Shown here in pieces: positions 20,992-27,507 of a stretch of DNA of 27,507 bases. The notes beneath the pieces were generated by a model that was given only the letters and a program-made list of their open reading frames with translations, searched no databases and was not told the origin of the DNA. Source of the DNA: Acidimicrobiales bacterium (GTDB taxonomy: Bacteria; Actinomycetota; Acidimicrobiia; Acidimicrobiales; Iamiaceae). The stretch spans positions 1-27,507 of the forward strand of contig JAGQSI010000004.1 of NCBI GenBank assembly GCA_020439605.1, read 5' to 3'. The translations under genes and the position numbers were made by a program. Position 1 is the first letter of the stretch, and every line of letters begins with the position of its first letter.

Positions 20992-22546
20992 TGGCTTGCG
21001 TTACTCCAAGCGCTCTCGCCAGTTCGTCTGGGCTGTTGGAGCGGCGTACAGCCATCTCCGGGGTAATGATCCCACGTTTGACCAGATCGCTGAGAGAGTC
21101 ATTCATCTGGATCATACCTTGGCGCTTGCCTTGGATCATGGAGTTGTGAATTTGGTGGATCTTGCCTTCACGGATCAACGCTCGCACAGGGTGAGTGGCA
21201 ATCATCACCTCAATGGCAACAGCACGACCTCTTCCATCGGCAGTGGGAATCAGCTGCTGGGTGATCACGCCCTGAAGTGAGCTGGCCAACTGAACACGGA
21301 TCTGGCCCTGTTGTTCACCAGGGAAGACGTCGATGATTCTGTCCACGGTTGATGGAGCATCCTGGGTGTGCAAAGTGGCAAACACGAGGTGACCGGTTTC
21401 CGCAGCGGTAATAGCAGTACCGATCGTCTCGCGGTCACGCATCTCACCAACAAGGATGACGTCAGGGTCCTGACGCATGGCAGAGGTCAAAGCAGTGGTG
21501 AAGCCGTTTGTATCGGATCCAACCTCACGTTGGTTGATCAGGGCCGTCTTTGAGTGGTGAACAAACTCGATGGGATCCTCAATGGTTACGATGTGACATT
21601 TGCGGGTGGTGTTAACGATGTCCACCAAGGACGCAAGGGTGGTGGATTTACCAGAGCCGGTTGGCCCAGTTACGAGAACGAGACCGCGGGGCAGATCCGC
21701 AAAGGACTTCACCGACGCGGGCAGACCCAACTGATCGAATGGGACTACCTCGTAGGGGATTACACGGAAGGCAGCGCCAACCGCGTTCCGCTGCAAGAAG
21801 ACGTTTACACGGAAACGAACCTTGTTTCCGTGGGCATGGCTGGTATCGAGTTCGTGGTTCTGCTCAAACTTCTCGATCTGACGTTGCGACAGAATCGAAA
21901 AGATGAGTTCCTTTACCCGAGCGGCAGACAGTTCGGGTTCGTTGGGCATCCGAACCAGATCACCGACCACTCGGACAAACGGGACCTGTCCGGCAGCTAG
22001 GTGAAGGTCCGAGCCACCGAGCTCAACCGTACGGTCAAAGAGACGGTTCATCTCCTCGGTGGCTGCTGAGACCTTGACGGTAGTTACAGCGGAACGGGTC
22101 GGATCCGGATACGCCACCTGCAGTGCCGCTTCGATCCCTTCAGCCTCTGCTAGGCCAGGAATGAGTTCAAAGCCAGCAGCCTTCAAATGAGCCGTGACCG
22201 ATTCAACCGAGGAACCCTGAAGTGGATGTTCAAAAGCAACAAGTACTCGACCCTGCGCCGCCTTGACCGGAACAGCTCGCAATGACCGTGCCATATCTGA
22301 GGGAATGACGAGTACCGCATCAGCTTCAACAACCTCCGCAGCGAAGTCCACGTACTGCACACCATGAAGTGCAGACCATGCTGCAGCCAGGTCAGATTCT
22401 GGGATCTCGAATCTGCTCGTAATCAGATCGGGCAGTGAGGCACCGCTATGGGCAGCGTCCTCAATTGCTTGTTCTATGTCTTCTCGTGAAACAACTCTCC
22501 GCTCTACGAGCGTGTCTCCGAACTGACGTGTCTGACTACTTAGCAT
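20984..22546 (-). CDS. pilT: PilT-type retraction ATPase with an N-terminal PilB/GspE-type (MshEN-like) domain
   Basis: A 520-residue protein. Residues 5-150 resemble the MshEN/GspE N-terminal domain of assembly ATPases (FGDTLVERRVVSREDIEQAI), although the usual leading Arg of RLG is Gln here. Residues 165-520 are a complete PilT-like ATPase: SDLHL, Walker A GPTGSGKST (294-302), Asp box IEDPIEFVHH, Walker B DPDVILVGEMRD (360-371), His box ETGHLVFATLHT, and the PilT-type C-terminal RALIREGKIHQI. Such ATPases power pilus retraction from the cytoplasmic face. ATG 22546 is preceded by GGGGAG six bases upstream, which decides the start over the longer open frame to 22621. It heads a run with the O-ligase-like and prepilin genes. 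Confidence 0.9.
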   Translation of the reverse strand: MLSSQTRQFGDTLVERRVVSREDIEQAIEDAAHSGASLPDLITSRFEIPESDLAAAWSALHGVQYVDFAAEVVEADAVLVIPSDMARSLRAVPVKAAQGRVLVAFEHPLQGSSVESVTAHLKAAGFELIPGLAEAEGIEAALQVAYPDPTRSAVTTVKVSAATEEMNRLFDRTVELGGSDLHLAAGQVPFVRVVGDLVRMPNEPELSAARVKELIFSILSQRQIEKFEQNHELDTSHAHGNKVRFRVNVFLQRNAVGAAFRVIPYEVVPFDQLGLPASVKSFADLPRGLVLVTGPTGSGKSTTLASLVDIVNTTRKCHIVTIEDPIEFVHHSKTALINQREVGSDTNGFTTALTSAMRQDPDVILVGEMRDRETIGTAITAAETGHLVFATLHTQDAPSTVDRIIDVFPGEQQGQIRVQLASSLQGVITQQLIPTADGRGRAVAIEVMIATHPVRALIREGKIHQIHNSMIQGKRQGMIQMNDSLSDLVKRGIITPEMAVRRSNSPDELARALGVTQASV

Positions 22547-22579
22547 CTGATCTCCCCTAGGCGGGCGCGTATGGCACCG

Positions 22580-22595
22580 CACGTTCTGGAACGTG
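22580..22595. promoter_or_regulatory. Palindrome between the two divergent PilT genes
   Basis: CACGTTC (22580-22586) and GAACGTG (22589-22595) are perfect 7-base inverted arms around TG. The element sits in the 136-base divergent region, downstream of the proposed minus-strand promoter and before the PilT-fusion start. It could be an operator for a pilus regulator, or a small RNA hairpin in the leader. It is not an SOS box: the half-sites are inverted relative to GAAC-N4-GTTC. Confidence 0.4.
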
Positions 22596-22642
22596 GATGG
22601 CAGCGTAATGCTCGCCGTCACATTTCGTCAGTAAATCGGCCA

Positions 22643-22672
22643 AGTATGAGACTTGAGCGCAAAAGCGTGCAA
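22643..22672 (-). promoter_or_regulatory. Candidate promoter of the PilT-fusion/O-ligase/prepilin run
   Basis: On the minus strand TTGCAC (22672-22667) and CATACT (22648-22643) give a -35/-10 pair with an 18-base spacer. The resulting leader to ATG 22546 is about 90 bases and includes the palindrome at 22580-22595. This is a by-eye match only; the plus-strand gene at 22683 would need a promoter overlapping the same region. Confidence 0.35.
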
Positions 22673-22682
22673 TGCTTCGACA

Positions 22683-23792
22683 ATGCAATACACCCAGATC
22701 AACACCTCTCCGATCGAGGACCTGTTGGGTCAGCTCTGGGACAGGGGGGGAACCGACATCCACCTAGCAGCGGATGCGCCTCCAATGTTTCGGATCGATG
22801 GCGAGTTGTACCCCGTACCAGGCCAACCGACCCTTACTGGTAACCAACTCGAAGAGCTCATCTCGGCCATGCTCACCGATGAGATGCTCTCCGCCTTTTA
22901 CGAGAACAAGCAGGTTGACTTCTCGTTCTCCTGGGGCCGAGAGACCCGCTATCGCGGTAACGCATTCCGTGAGCGAGGTGCTCCGTCGGTCGCTCTGCGT
23001 GCCATTCCTTTTGAGATCCCTACACCCGAGGATCTCCTATTGCCGCCAGTCATGAGCGAACTCAGCAAGCGCAGCCAGGGCTTGGTCCTAATTACAGGCC
23101 CCACCGGCTCTGGTAAGTCAACCACTCAGGCATCACTGATCGGTTTGATCAACCGGACCCAACGTCGCCACGTGATCACTCTCGAAGATCCGATCGAATA
23201 TGTACATCACCATCAACAGTCCATCATCGCCCAGCGCGAAATTGGGCTCGATACTCTGAGCTTCCAAGACGGTCTTCGCGCTGCTCTTCGTGAAGACCCA
23301 GACGTGGTACTCGTGGGCGAGATGCGCGACCCGGACTCCATTGCCACCACTCTTACCGTGGCCGAGACCGGGCACCTCGTGTTTGCAACCTTGCACACCA
23401 ATGACACCTCTAGCGCAGTTGACCGCATCATCGATGTATTCCCTCCAGAGCGTCAGGCCCAGATCCGCGTTCAGCTTGCAGCATCGATTCAAGCTGTGGT
23501 GGCCCAGAGACTCGTTCCGCGAGTCGGAGGCGGCCTCATCGCCGCCTTTGAGATCCTCCTCACCAATAGTGCAGTAAAGGGGCTCATCCGTGAAGGAAAG
23601 ACCCACCAGCTCCGCAATGTGATTTCCCAGAACGTGCGTGAGGGTATGCAGACACTGGAGCAAAGCCTCTCAACGCTGGTACTGCATGGGCTAATCACCG
23701 AGGAAGAAGCAATTGCAAAGGCAGTTCTTTCAAAGGCACTCAAGTTGCCCTCGATGCTTGCCAACGAAGAGACAGACCCGGCTCTCGCCTAA
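22683..23792 (+). CDS. pilT: PilT-type pilus retraction ATPase
   Basis: A 369-residue protein of standard PilT length from ATG 22683; the frame is open back to TTG 22653. The N-terminal PAS-like part has TDIHLAADAPPMFRIDGEL. The ATPase core has Walker A GPTGSGKST (139-147), Asp box LEDPIEYVHH, Walker B DPDVVLVGEMRD (205-216) and His box ETGHLVFATLHT. The C-terminal PilT hallmark is KGLIREGKTHQLRN, followed by MQTLEQSLSTLVLHGLITEEEA. It should drive retraction of type IV pili, hence twitching motility or DNA uptake. It is divergent from the larger PilT fusion and convergent with the PilX-like gene. Two PilT-type ATPases side by side may act at different stages, as PilT and PilU do in Pseudomonas. 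Confidence 0.9.
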   Translation: MQYTQINTSPIEDLLGQLWDRGGTDIHLAADAPPMFRIDGELYPVPGQPTLTGNQLEELISAMLTDEMLSAFYENKQVDFSFSWGRETRYRGNAFRERGAPSVALRAIPFEIPTPEDLLLPPVMSELSKRSQGLVLITGPTGSGKSTTQASLIGLINRTQRRHVITLEDPIEYVHHHQQSIIAQREIGLDTLSFQDGLRAALREDPDVVLVGEMRDPDSIATTLTVAETGHLVFATLHTNDTSSAVDRIIDVFPPERQAQIRVQLAASIQAVVAQRLVPRVGGGLIAAFEILLTNSAVKGLIREGKTHQLRNVISQNVREGMQTLEQSLSTLVLHGLITEEEAIAKAVLSKALKLPSMLANEETDPALA

Positions 23793-23797
23793 TACGC

Positions 23798-23835
23798 AAG
23801 AAGGGGAGCTACCGCAACCGGTGGCTCCCCTTCTT
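23798..23835. terminator. Strong, probably bidirectional hairpin terminator
   Basis: AAGAAGGGGAGCTACC (23798-23813) pairs with GGTGGCTCCCCTTCTT (23820-23835), with one G-T wobble, to form a 16-base stem around the loop GCAACC. The arms end in A-rich and T-rich sequence, so it can work in both directions. It separates the convergent PilT and PilX-like genes. Confidence 0.8.
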
Positions 23836-23864
23836 CCTAGGGTCTAGGCGGATGTACTAAAGCG

Positions 23865-26800
23865 TTAGCGGTCGTTTGACCACCACTGCACGGCGGGGAT
23901 CTTGGACTTGTTCACCGGATTTGGCTCCGACGGGTCGAGATCGAAACGCACCCGAGCCCTGGTCAAGATCTTGTCACCTGCTCCACATGGCGCGTTACTG
24001 GCGGATGCCTGTTGGATACATGCAGTAAAGACCGCTTCACGAGGTTGCGGTGTGCGGTCCACGATGTTGTCGATGGCAATACCGTCGTAGTTGGTTCTTG
24101 GAGCAAAGCCTGAAACCTTCAGGTGTCTAGCGACTACGCCGCGAGTAGCCAATGGGTAGGCCACGTCGGTGTCATCAACCTCAATCGCTGAGGACGGTGC
24201 GTAAATCGTGCCCTTAACGCTAAAGCGTCCTACCGAATGAGCACCGGGGTTGTTCCACGGCGCCGTCCAGTTATCTGACCCAGTGGCCTGTACAGCCCGG
24301 ATGAGTGCACAATCCGGGGCTCCGGCACCCTCGTTGTAGTTCACTCGGACCGTAATGCACTTGTTCTGTGGAACCAGTCGAGCAGCTGAGCTATCTATCG
24401 GCGCGATCGTCACATCGTAGGCAATCCCATCAAACTGGTCGTGCCAATCGCCACCACAAATGCCAAGAACGCAGTTCACCCGAGCGTGCCATCGAAGCGA
24501 ATGGGTGGGCGATGAGGCCCCTCCGGAAGTAACTCCAATGCAGTTGACCCCGCTTGCTTCGTCATACATAAGCCCGGCACTATGCGTAACGATCTGAACC
24601 TTGGGGTTACTCTCGCGAATCTTGGGGAACGACCGGCCATCACCGCTGTTGCAAGGCGAAGTATTGCCCGGCGTAGACAGTGTTGGGGCCGCTCCAGTGC
24701 AGTCCTTGAAGACAGTGCTACACCCTTGGTTCAGTGGGTGATAGCCCACCCGTGCCTGAATCTTGGTGATCTTGTAACCAGCAGGCGGCGTATAAGAGTT
24801 CATCGGGATATCAATCCACGCATCGCGATCGCCACAGAACCAATTGCAAGCAGGAATGTTGAAGGTCATCGGATCACCATTGATAGTGGCTGCCTTTGCT
24901 CCATTGGAGGGAGCATTGGTATCCCCGCCATAGTTCCATCCTCCGGAGTTCCAACTGGTGAAAGGCCTTGGAGTTACCTCTGCCACCTGAGGCATGGCCC
25001 AGATACCGATGGACTGATGATCGTCAGGATTGCCCATTACCTTCGGGTAAGGACCTGCACACACCTCTAGAGTGCCGTCACCAACGACCACGTGTGTATC
25101 ACCGTTGAAGACAAGCTGTCCGCCGGCTTTGGTGGGATCACAGTCCGACTTTGCCTTGACGTCGTCGGTCCCGCTACCCGAAGGATTCGTGGGATACGGG
25201 AAGTTCGCGCCACGGACTGCGTCGTAGTGAACCTTGACACCGTCAAGCCACCAGTCCGTCCGAGGTGAGTTGAAGTTATTGCCCTTCACCTGAACCTTGA
25301 TCTCAAGTCCGTTGATCAGGTCCACTCGGCCACAAGTATCAGCCAACTGCTTAGCCTGGGCGTCTGTGAAGACGTAAGGAGCGGGGAGTGCTCCGGTGCC
25401 GCCATAGGCAGCCCCCGTCTTGTTGTTGAACGGTGCCGTGGCTCCTGAGTTCCCATAGAGCGTGTAGGTCCCGCATGATTTGCGGCCGGATTCTTTGGAG
25501 ACTGCCTCAATGACTGCCTCGGCTGCTTGTGCGGCCGAAGGGTTCTCCACGCCGTAGGCAACGGTCAGGTAAATGCGACCCTTGGGAGCACCGCTCTTGT
25601 CGATGGGAGGCGCTGTCACCTTGGGCACCATGTCGCGAAGACGGATGGCGCGGTCGCTCGAGAAACACCAGATGATGCAGATATTGGCGTGATACTTGGC
25701 GAGTTTGTTATCAATCGTCTCCGCGTCCGACTTGACCGTTGCTGGGGCAGCGCTGGTGCGGTACCAGGACTGGGAAAGATCCTTGTCCACGGTGTTGGCC
25801 TTGTTGATCGTCAAGACAGTCTGAGGTCTCGGGTCTGGATCGCTCGGGTTGACCGGAGTGAACACGCCCTGAGGACTCCATCCATCAGGGGTGCCAACAA
25901 CGACTCGGGAGTTGGCATCCGCATCTCGTCCGATGCAAAGGCGTGATGACGAGTTGACGGTGTTCGGACCACATGTGGAAACAGCACTTGGCGTATTGGC
26001 GAAATCGAGCAGATAGGTACCCGTAATGTCATCGTCAGTAAGTAGTACGCCGTCTGGTCCAGGGTCTGGGGCAAACCAGAACGTGGCGTTCTTGCAGTTG
26101 GGACCAGCCGTGTACTGATTGATTACGTTGGCACTTCTATACCAACCCGGCAGAAACACGATCGTGGCGCTCGTGCCACAGGTGGTTGAGGCATTGGTGA
26201 AAGTATTGGTAACTGCATCCCATGTGTATGCCGTTGTGCGGGTTGGCATTGCGGATGGCATTGCACTGGTGGCTGTGTAGGTCTGCGCCTTCACAGTTCC
26301 GTTTGTGTTAAAGCCCACAGGAGCAAACGGCGCCGCTATGTCGCCTACTGGATTCTGGTTCGGTGAGCTTGGGTTAGCGCGTCCAGGATCTGAGGCGCGC
26401 GACGTACCGTTCAGGTAAGCCTCTGCACCCGTATAGGTATTGGGACGGTTGGCCATAGTGATGCAGTTGGCCGCAGCTGAGCACGCACCTGGGTTCCCGG
26501 CGTAGAGCTTGTCGTTTCCGGGGACGTCCGCCACGAGAGTAAGGGTTCCGTTGTCTACACGGACGCTGGAGTTGACACCCATAGACCCGCGGACTTTGAA
26601 CGCTGACCAACCTCGGGTGAATGCGGTATTGCAAGTTGCGCCGAGAGTCCCCGTGCCTGACCGAGGGCGGAACCACGCTCCTCGCTCAGGAATAAGGCCT
26701 CGGTCCACGTCTTCGGTGGCGTTGTAGTTGTCACTGAAGAAGTTGACAACCGAATCCCACCAGCCGGTACATGCTCGAGTGTTAAAAGGTCCGGGTTCTG

Positions 26801-27245
26801 GCTCACGATCGCTGGTGAGAACCATGGCCTCTGGCGGCGCAAGGCCAACCTCGTTTGGCTTGCCGGAGTTGCCGCCCGTGTCTGCCTGGCAGCTCACTTT
26901 GATCGGCGTGTCTTGGCCAGCAACCTTTGCGGTGGTGTTCAAGATGCAAGGCGTGGACGCCAAGCCTAGGTTGGGGTCACGGCCAGCAGTTGGCTGAGTG
27001 GCGGCCCAGTTGACTGCTGTCTTGATGGCTGAGTCTCCGCCATATCGCTCGTCGCGCTGTATTCGATATGAGCGGGTAGATGCCACGCTGGTAGCAGCAA
27101 ACATACTGACCGATGCCACCAGGACACCCATTACAAGCATTACGACCAAGGCAATGATCAGTGCTGCCCCGCGCTCGCCGTCTTGTATGTGAGCGATCCG
27201 CAACCACGCATTACGTGGTTGCTTTGGTGTGTAAAGACCGTGCAT
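23865..27245 (-). CDS. Very large PilX-like pilus-associated protein
   Basis: A 1126-residue protein from ATG 27245, preceded by GGGGGAA; the frame is open further upstream only through the previous terminator. Residues 24-50 form a PilX_N-type segment: ERGAALIIALVVMLVMGVLV and one membrane helix, without the Glu5 of ordinary pilins. The remaining 1070 residues should be outside the membrane. They are rich in Gly, Asn, Thr and Pro with many cysteines, and include segments typical of actinobacterial PilX-like proteins (ATIVFLPGWYRSA, FAPDPGPDGVLL, GTYLLDFANT). No catalytic motif was recognised. PilX of proteobacteria is only about 160-200 residues. It probably acts as a pilus tip or priming protein or adhesin, by analogy with the PilX/PilY1 minor pilin complex. 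Confidence 0.75.
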   Translation of the reverse strand: MHGLYTPKQPRNAWLRIAHIQDGERGAALIIALVVMLVMGVLVASVSMFAATSVASTRSYRIQRDERYGGDSAIKTAVNWAATQPTAGRDPNLGLASTPCILNTTAKVAGQDTPIKVSCQADTGGNSGKPNEVGLAPPEAMVLTSDREPEPGPFNTRACTGWWDSVVNFFSDNYNATEDVDRGLIPERGAWFRPRSGTGTLGATCNTAFTRGWSAFKVRGSMGVNSSVRVDNGTLTLVADVPGNDKLYAGNPGACSAAANCITMANRPNTYTGAEAYLNGTSRASDPGRANPSSPNQNPVGDIAAPFAPVGFNTNGTVKAQTYTATSAMPSAMPTRTTAYTWDAVTNTFTNASTTCGTSATIVFLPGWYRSANVINQYTAGPNCKNATFWFAPDPGPDGVLLTDDDITGTYLLDFANTPSAVSTCGPNTVNSSSRLCIGRDADANSRVVVGTPDGWSPQGVFTPVNPSDPDPRPQTVLTINKANTVDKDLSQSWYRTSAAPATVKSDAETIDNKLAKYHANICIIWCFSSDRAIRLRDMVPKVTAPPIDKSGAPKGRIYLTVAYGVENPSAAQAAEAVIEAVSKESGRKSCGTYTLYGNSGATAPFNNKTGAAYGGTGALPAPYVFTDAQAKQLADTCGRVDLINGLEIKVQVKGNNFNSPRTDWWLDGVKVHYDAVRGANFPYPTNPSGSGTDDVKAKSDCDPTKAGGQLVFNGDTHVVVGDGTLEVCAGPYPKVMGNPDDHQSIGIWAMPQVAEVTPRPFTSWNSGGWNYGGDTNAPSNGAKAATINGDPMTFNIPACNWFCGDRDAWIDIPMNSYTPPAGYKITKIQARVGYHPLNQGCSTVFKDCTGAAPTLSTPGNTSPCNSGDGRSFPKIRESNPKVQIVTHSAGLMYDEASGVNCIGVTSGGASSPTHSLRWHARVNCVLGICGGDWHDQFDGIAYDVTIAPIDSSAARLVPQNKCITVRVNYNEGAGAPDCALIRAVQATGSDNWTAPWNNPGAHSVGRFSVKGTIYAPSSAIEVDDTDVAYPLATRGVVARHLKVSGFAPRTNYDGIAIDNIVDRTPQPREAVFTACIQQASASNAPCGAGDKILTRARVRFDLDPSEPNPVNKSKIPAVQWWSNDR

Positions 27246-27319
27246 ATCTTCCCCCAGGCGTAAACGCCGAATCTTCTCCCGCGATGGTAGTGCCTCACAC
27301 TGAGTTTGCATAGTGGAAG
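27246..27319 (-). other. Leader region of the PilX-like gene
   Basis: Between the pilin terminator and the PilX-like start lie 74 bases with no gene. They contain the small hairpin GGCG-TTTA-CGCC (minus strand, 27268-27257) immediately before the GGGGGAA ribosome-binding site. No convincing -35/-10 pair was found, so the gene may be transcribed by read-through from the pilin gene or from a non-consensus promoter. Confidence 0.4.
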
Positions 27320-27359
27320 CAAAAACAAAGGAGCGGAGGGCAGAAACCCCCCGCTCCTT
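27320..27359 (-). terminator. Intrinsic terminator after the pilin-like gene
   Basis: On the minus strand AAGGAGCGGGGGG (27359-27347) pairs with CCCTCCGCTCCTT (27340-27328) around the loop TTTCTG, with one G-T wobble. TGTTTTT follows at once. It is a classic Rho-independent terminator; the strength suggests that the upstream pilin-like gene is highly expressed and partly insulated from the PilX-like gene. Confidence 0.85.
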
Positions 27360-27387
27360 CAAGAACTGACTCTTGGGCCAGAGTTGA

Positions 27388-27507
27388 TCAGCTGCAGCCT
27401 GAAGGCAGGGTGCCCGATGCGACAACAGCACCGCTGGAGATGGTGAAGTACTTGGGCGCGCGCTTCAGGTTGCCAGAAGCACTCGTGAGGTTAGTGATGG
27501 TTGGAGT
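27388..27507 (-). CDS. 3' end of a probable pilin gene (partial)
   Basis: The last 39 residues of a protein that begins outside the window. The visible part runs TPTITNLTSASGNLKRAPKY, then FTISSGAVVASGTLPSGCS, then TGA. It is Ser/Thr/Gly-rich and ends with Gly-Cys-Ser, which fits the beta-rich, disulfide-closed C-terminus of a major type IV pilin but is not diagnostic. The strong terminator directly after it and the PilX-like gene downstream on the same strand support a pilin. The N-terminal prepilin signal cannot be checked here. Confidence 0.5.
   Translation of the reverse strand, partial: TPTITNLTSASGNLKRAPKYFTISSGAVVASGTLPSGCS

Noticed and set aside
22580..22595. The GTTC-TG-GAAC palindrome as a second SOS box
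   Set aside because: LexA boxes of this type need GAAC-N4-GTTC; here the half-sites are inverted and the spacer is two bases.
27246..27431. Longer start for the PilX-like protein
   Set aside because: The extension runs through a strong intrinsic terminator and the end of the upstream gene. ATG 27245 has a good ribosome-binding site just before a PilX_N-like beginning.
1..27507. CRISPR array, tRNA, rRNA, insertion sequence or prophage
   Set aside because: No regularly spaced repeats, tRNA cloverleaf, transposase, integrase or phage structural genes were seen by eye; the gaps between genes are mostly too short to hold them.

Overview
The window looks like chromosomal DNA from a high-to-moderate GC actinobacterium, possibly a free-living aquatic or soil member of the class Acidimicrobiia. 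That placement is inference. It rests on a DUF222-HNH endonuclease with an actinobacterial/Gram-positive type LexA box, an actinobacterial-type polyprenyl diphosphate synthase, frequent GTG/TTG starts, near-leaderless genes, and a type IV pilus locus in an otherwise actinobacterial gene set. No rRNA, tRNA, CRISPR array, insertion sequence or prophage structure was recognised. Genes are densely packed on both strands, with few gaps over 100 bases.

Region 1 (1-1979) is an accessory island of small genes. On the minus strand five genes follow each other tightly: a helix-turn-helix protein, a DUF4258-like protein, a winged-helix-like protein, a ribbon-helix-helix-type antitoxin and a MazF/PemK toxin. 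The first three are linked by GTGA overlaps. A perfect dyad lies just upstream of the first gene. An orphan FitA/VapB-like antitoxin is transcribed divergently. Region 2 (2009-6196, minus) is a four-gene run: ICL/PEP-mutase family enzyme, MaoC-like hydratase, GMC oxidoreductase and a lipoprotein sialidase.

Region 3 (6230-10708) holds the DUF222-HNH nuclease, whose promoter spacer contains a perfect SOS box, then a divergent membrane protein and an MsbA-like ABC exporter. Region 4 (10830-17300) is mostly housekeeping: iron-type superoxide dismutase (sodB), exonuclease VII (xseA-xseB), a lipoprotein, a nucleotide-sugar epimerase, a polyprenyl diphosphate synthase, and a coupled pair of alpha/beta hydrolases. 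The second hydrolase has lost its nucleophile, and a strong palindrome lies upstream of the pair.

Region 5 (17407-27507) is a surface-structure locus: a Wzx/MurJ-like flippase, a prepilin-like protein, an O-antigen-ligase-like membrane protein with a C-terminal helical (TPR-like) tail, two PilT-type ATPases (one fused to a PilB/GspE-type N-terminal domain), a 1126-residue PilX-like protein and the 3' end of a probable pilin. The genes for a sugar epimerase, a polyprenyl carrier synthase, a flippase and a ligase all lie within 8 kb of pilus genes. This suggests, without proving it, a lipid-linked glycan route that decorates pili or the cell surface.
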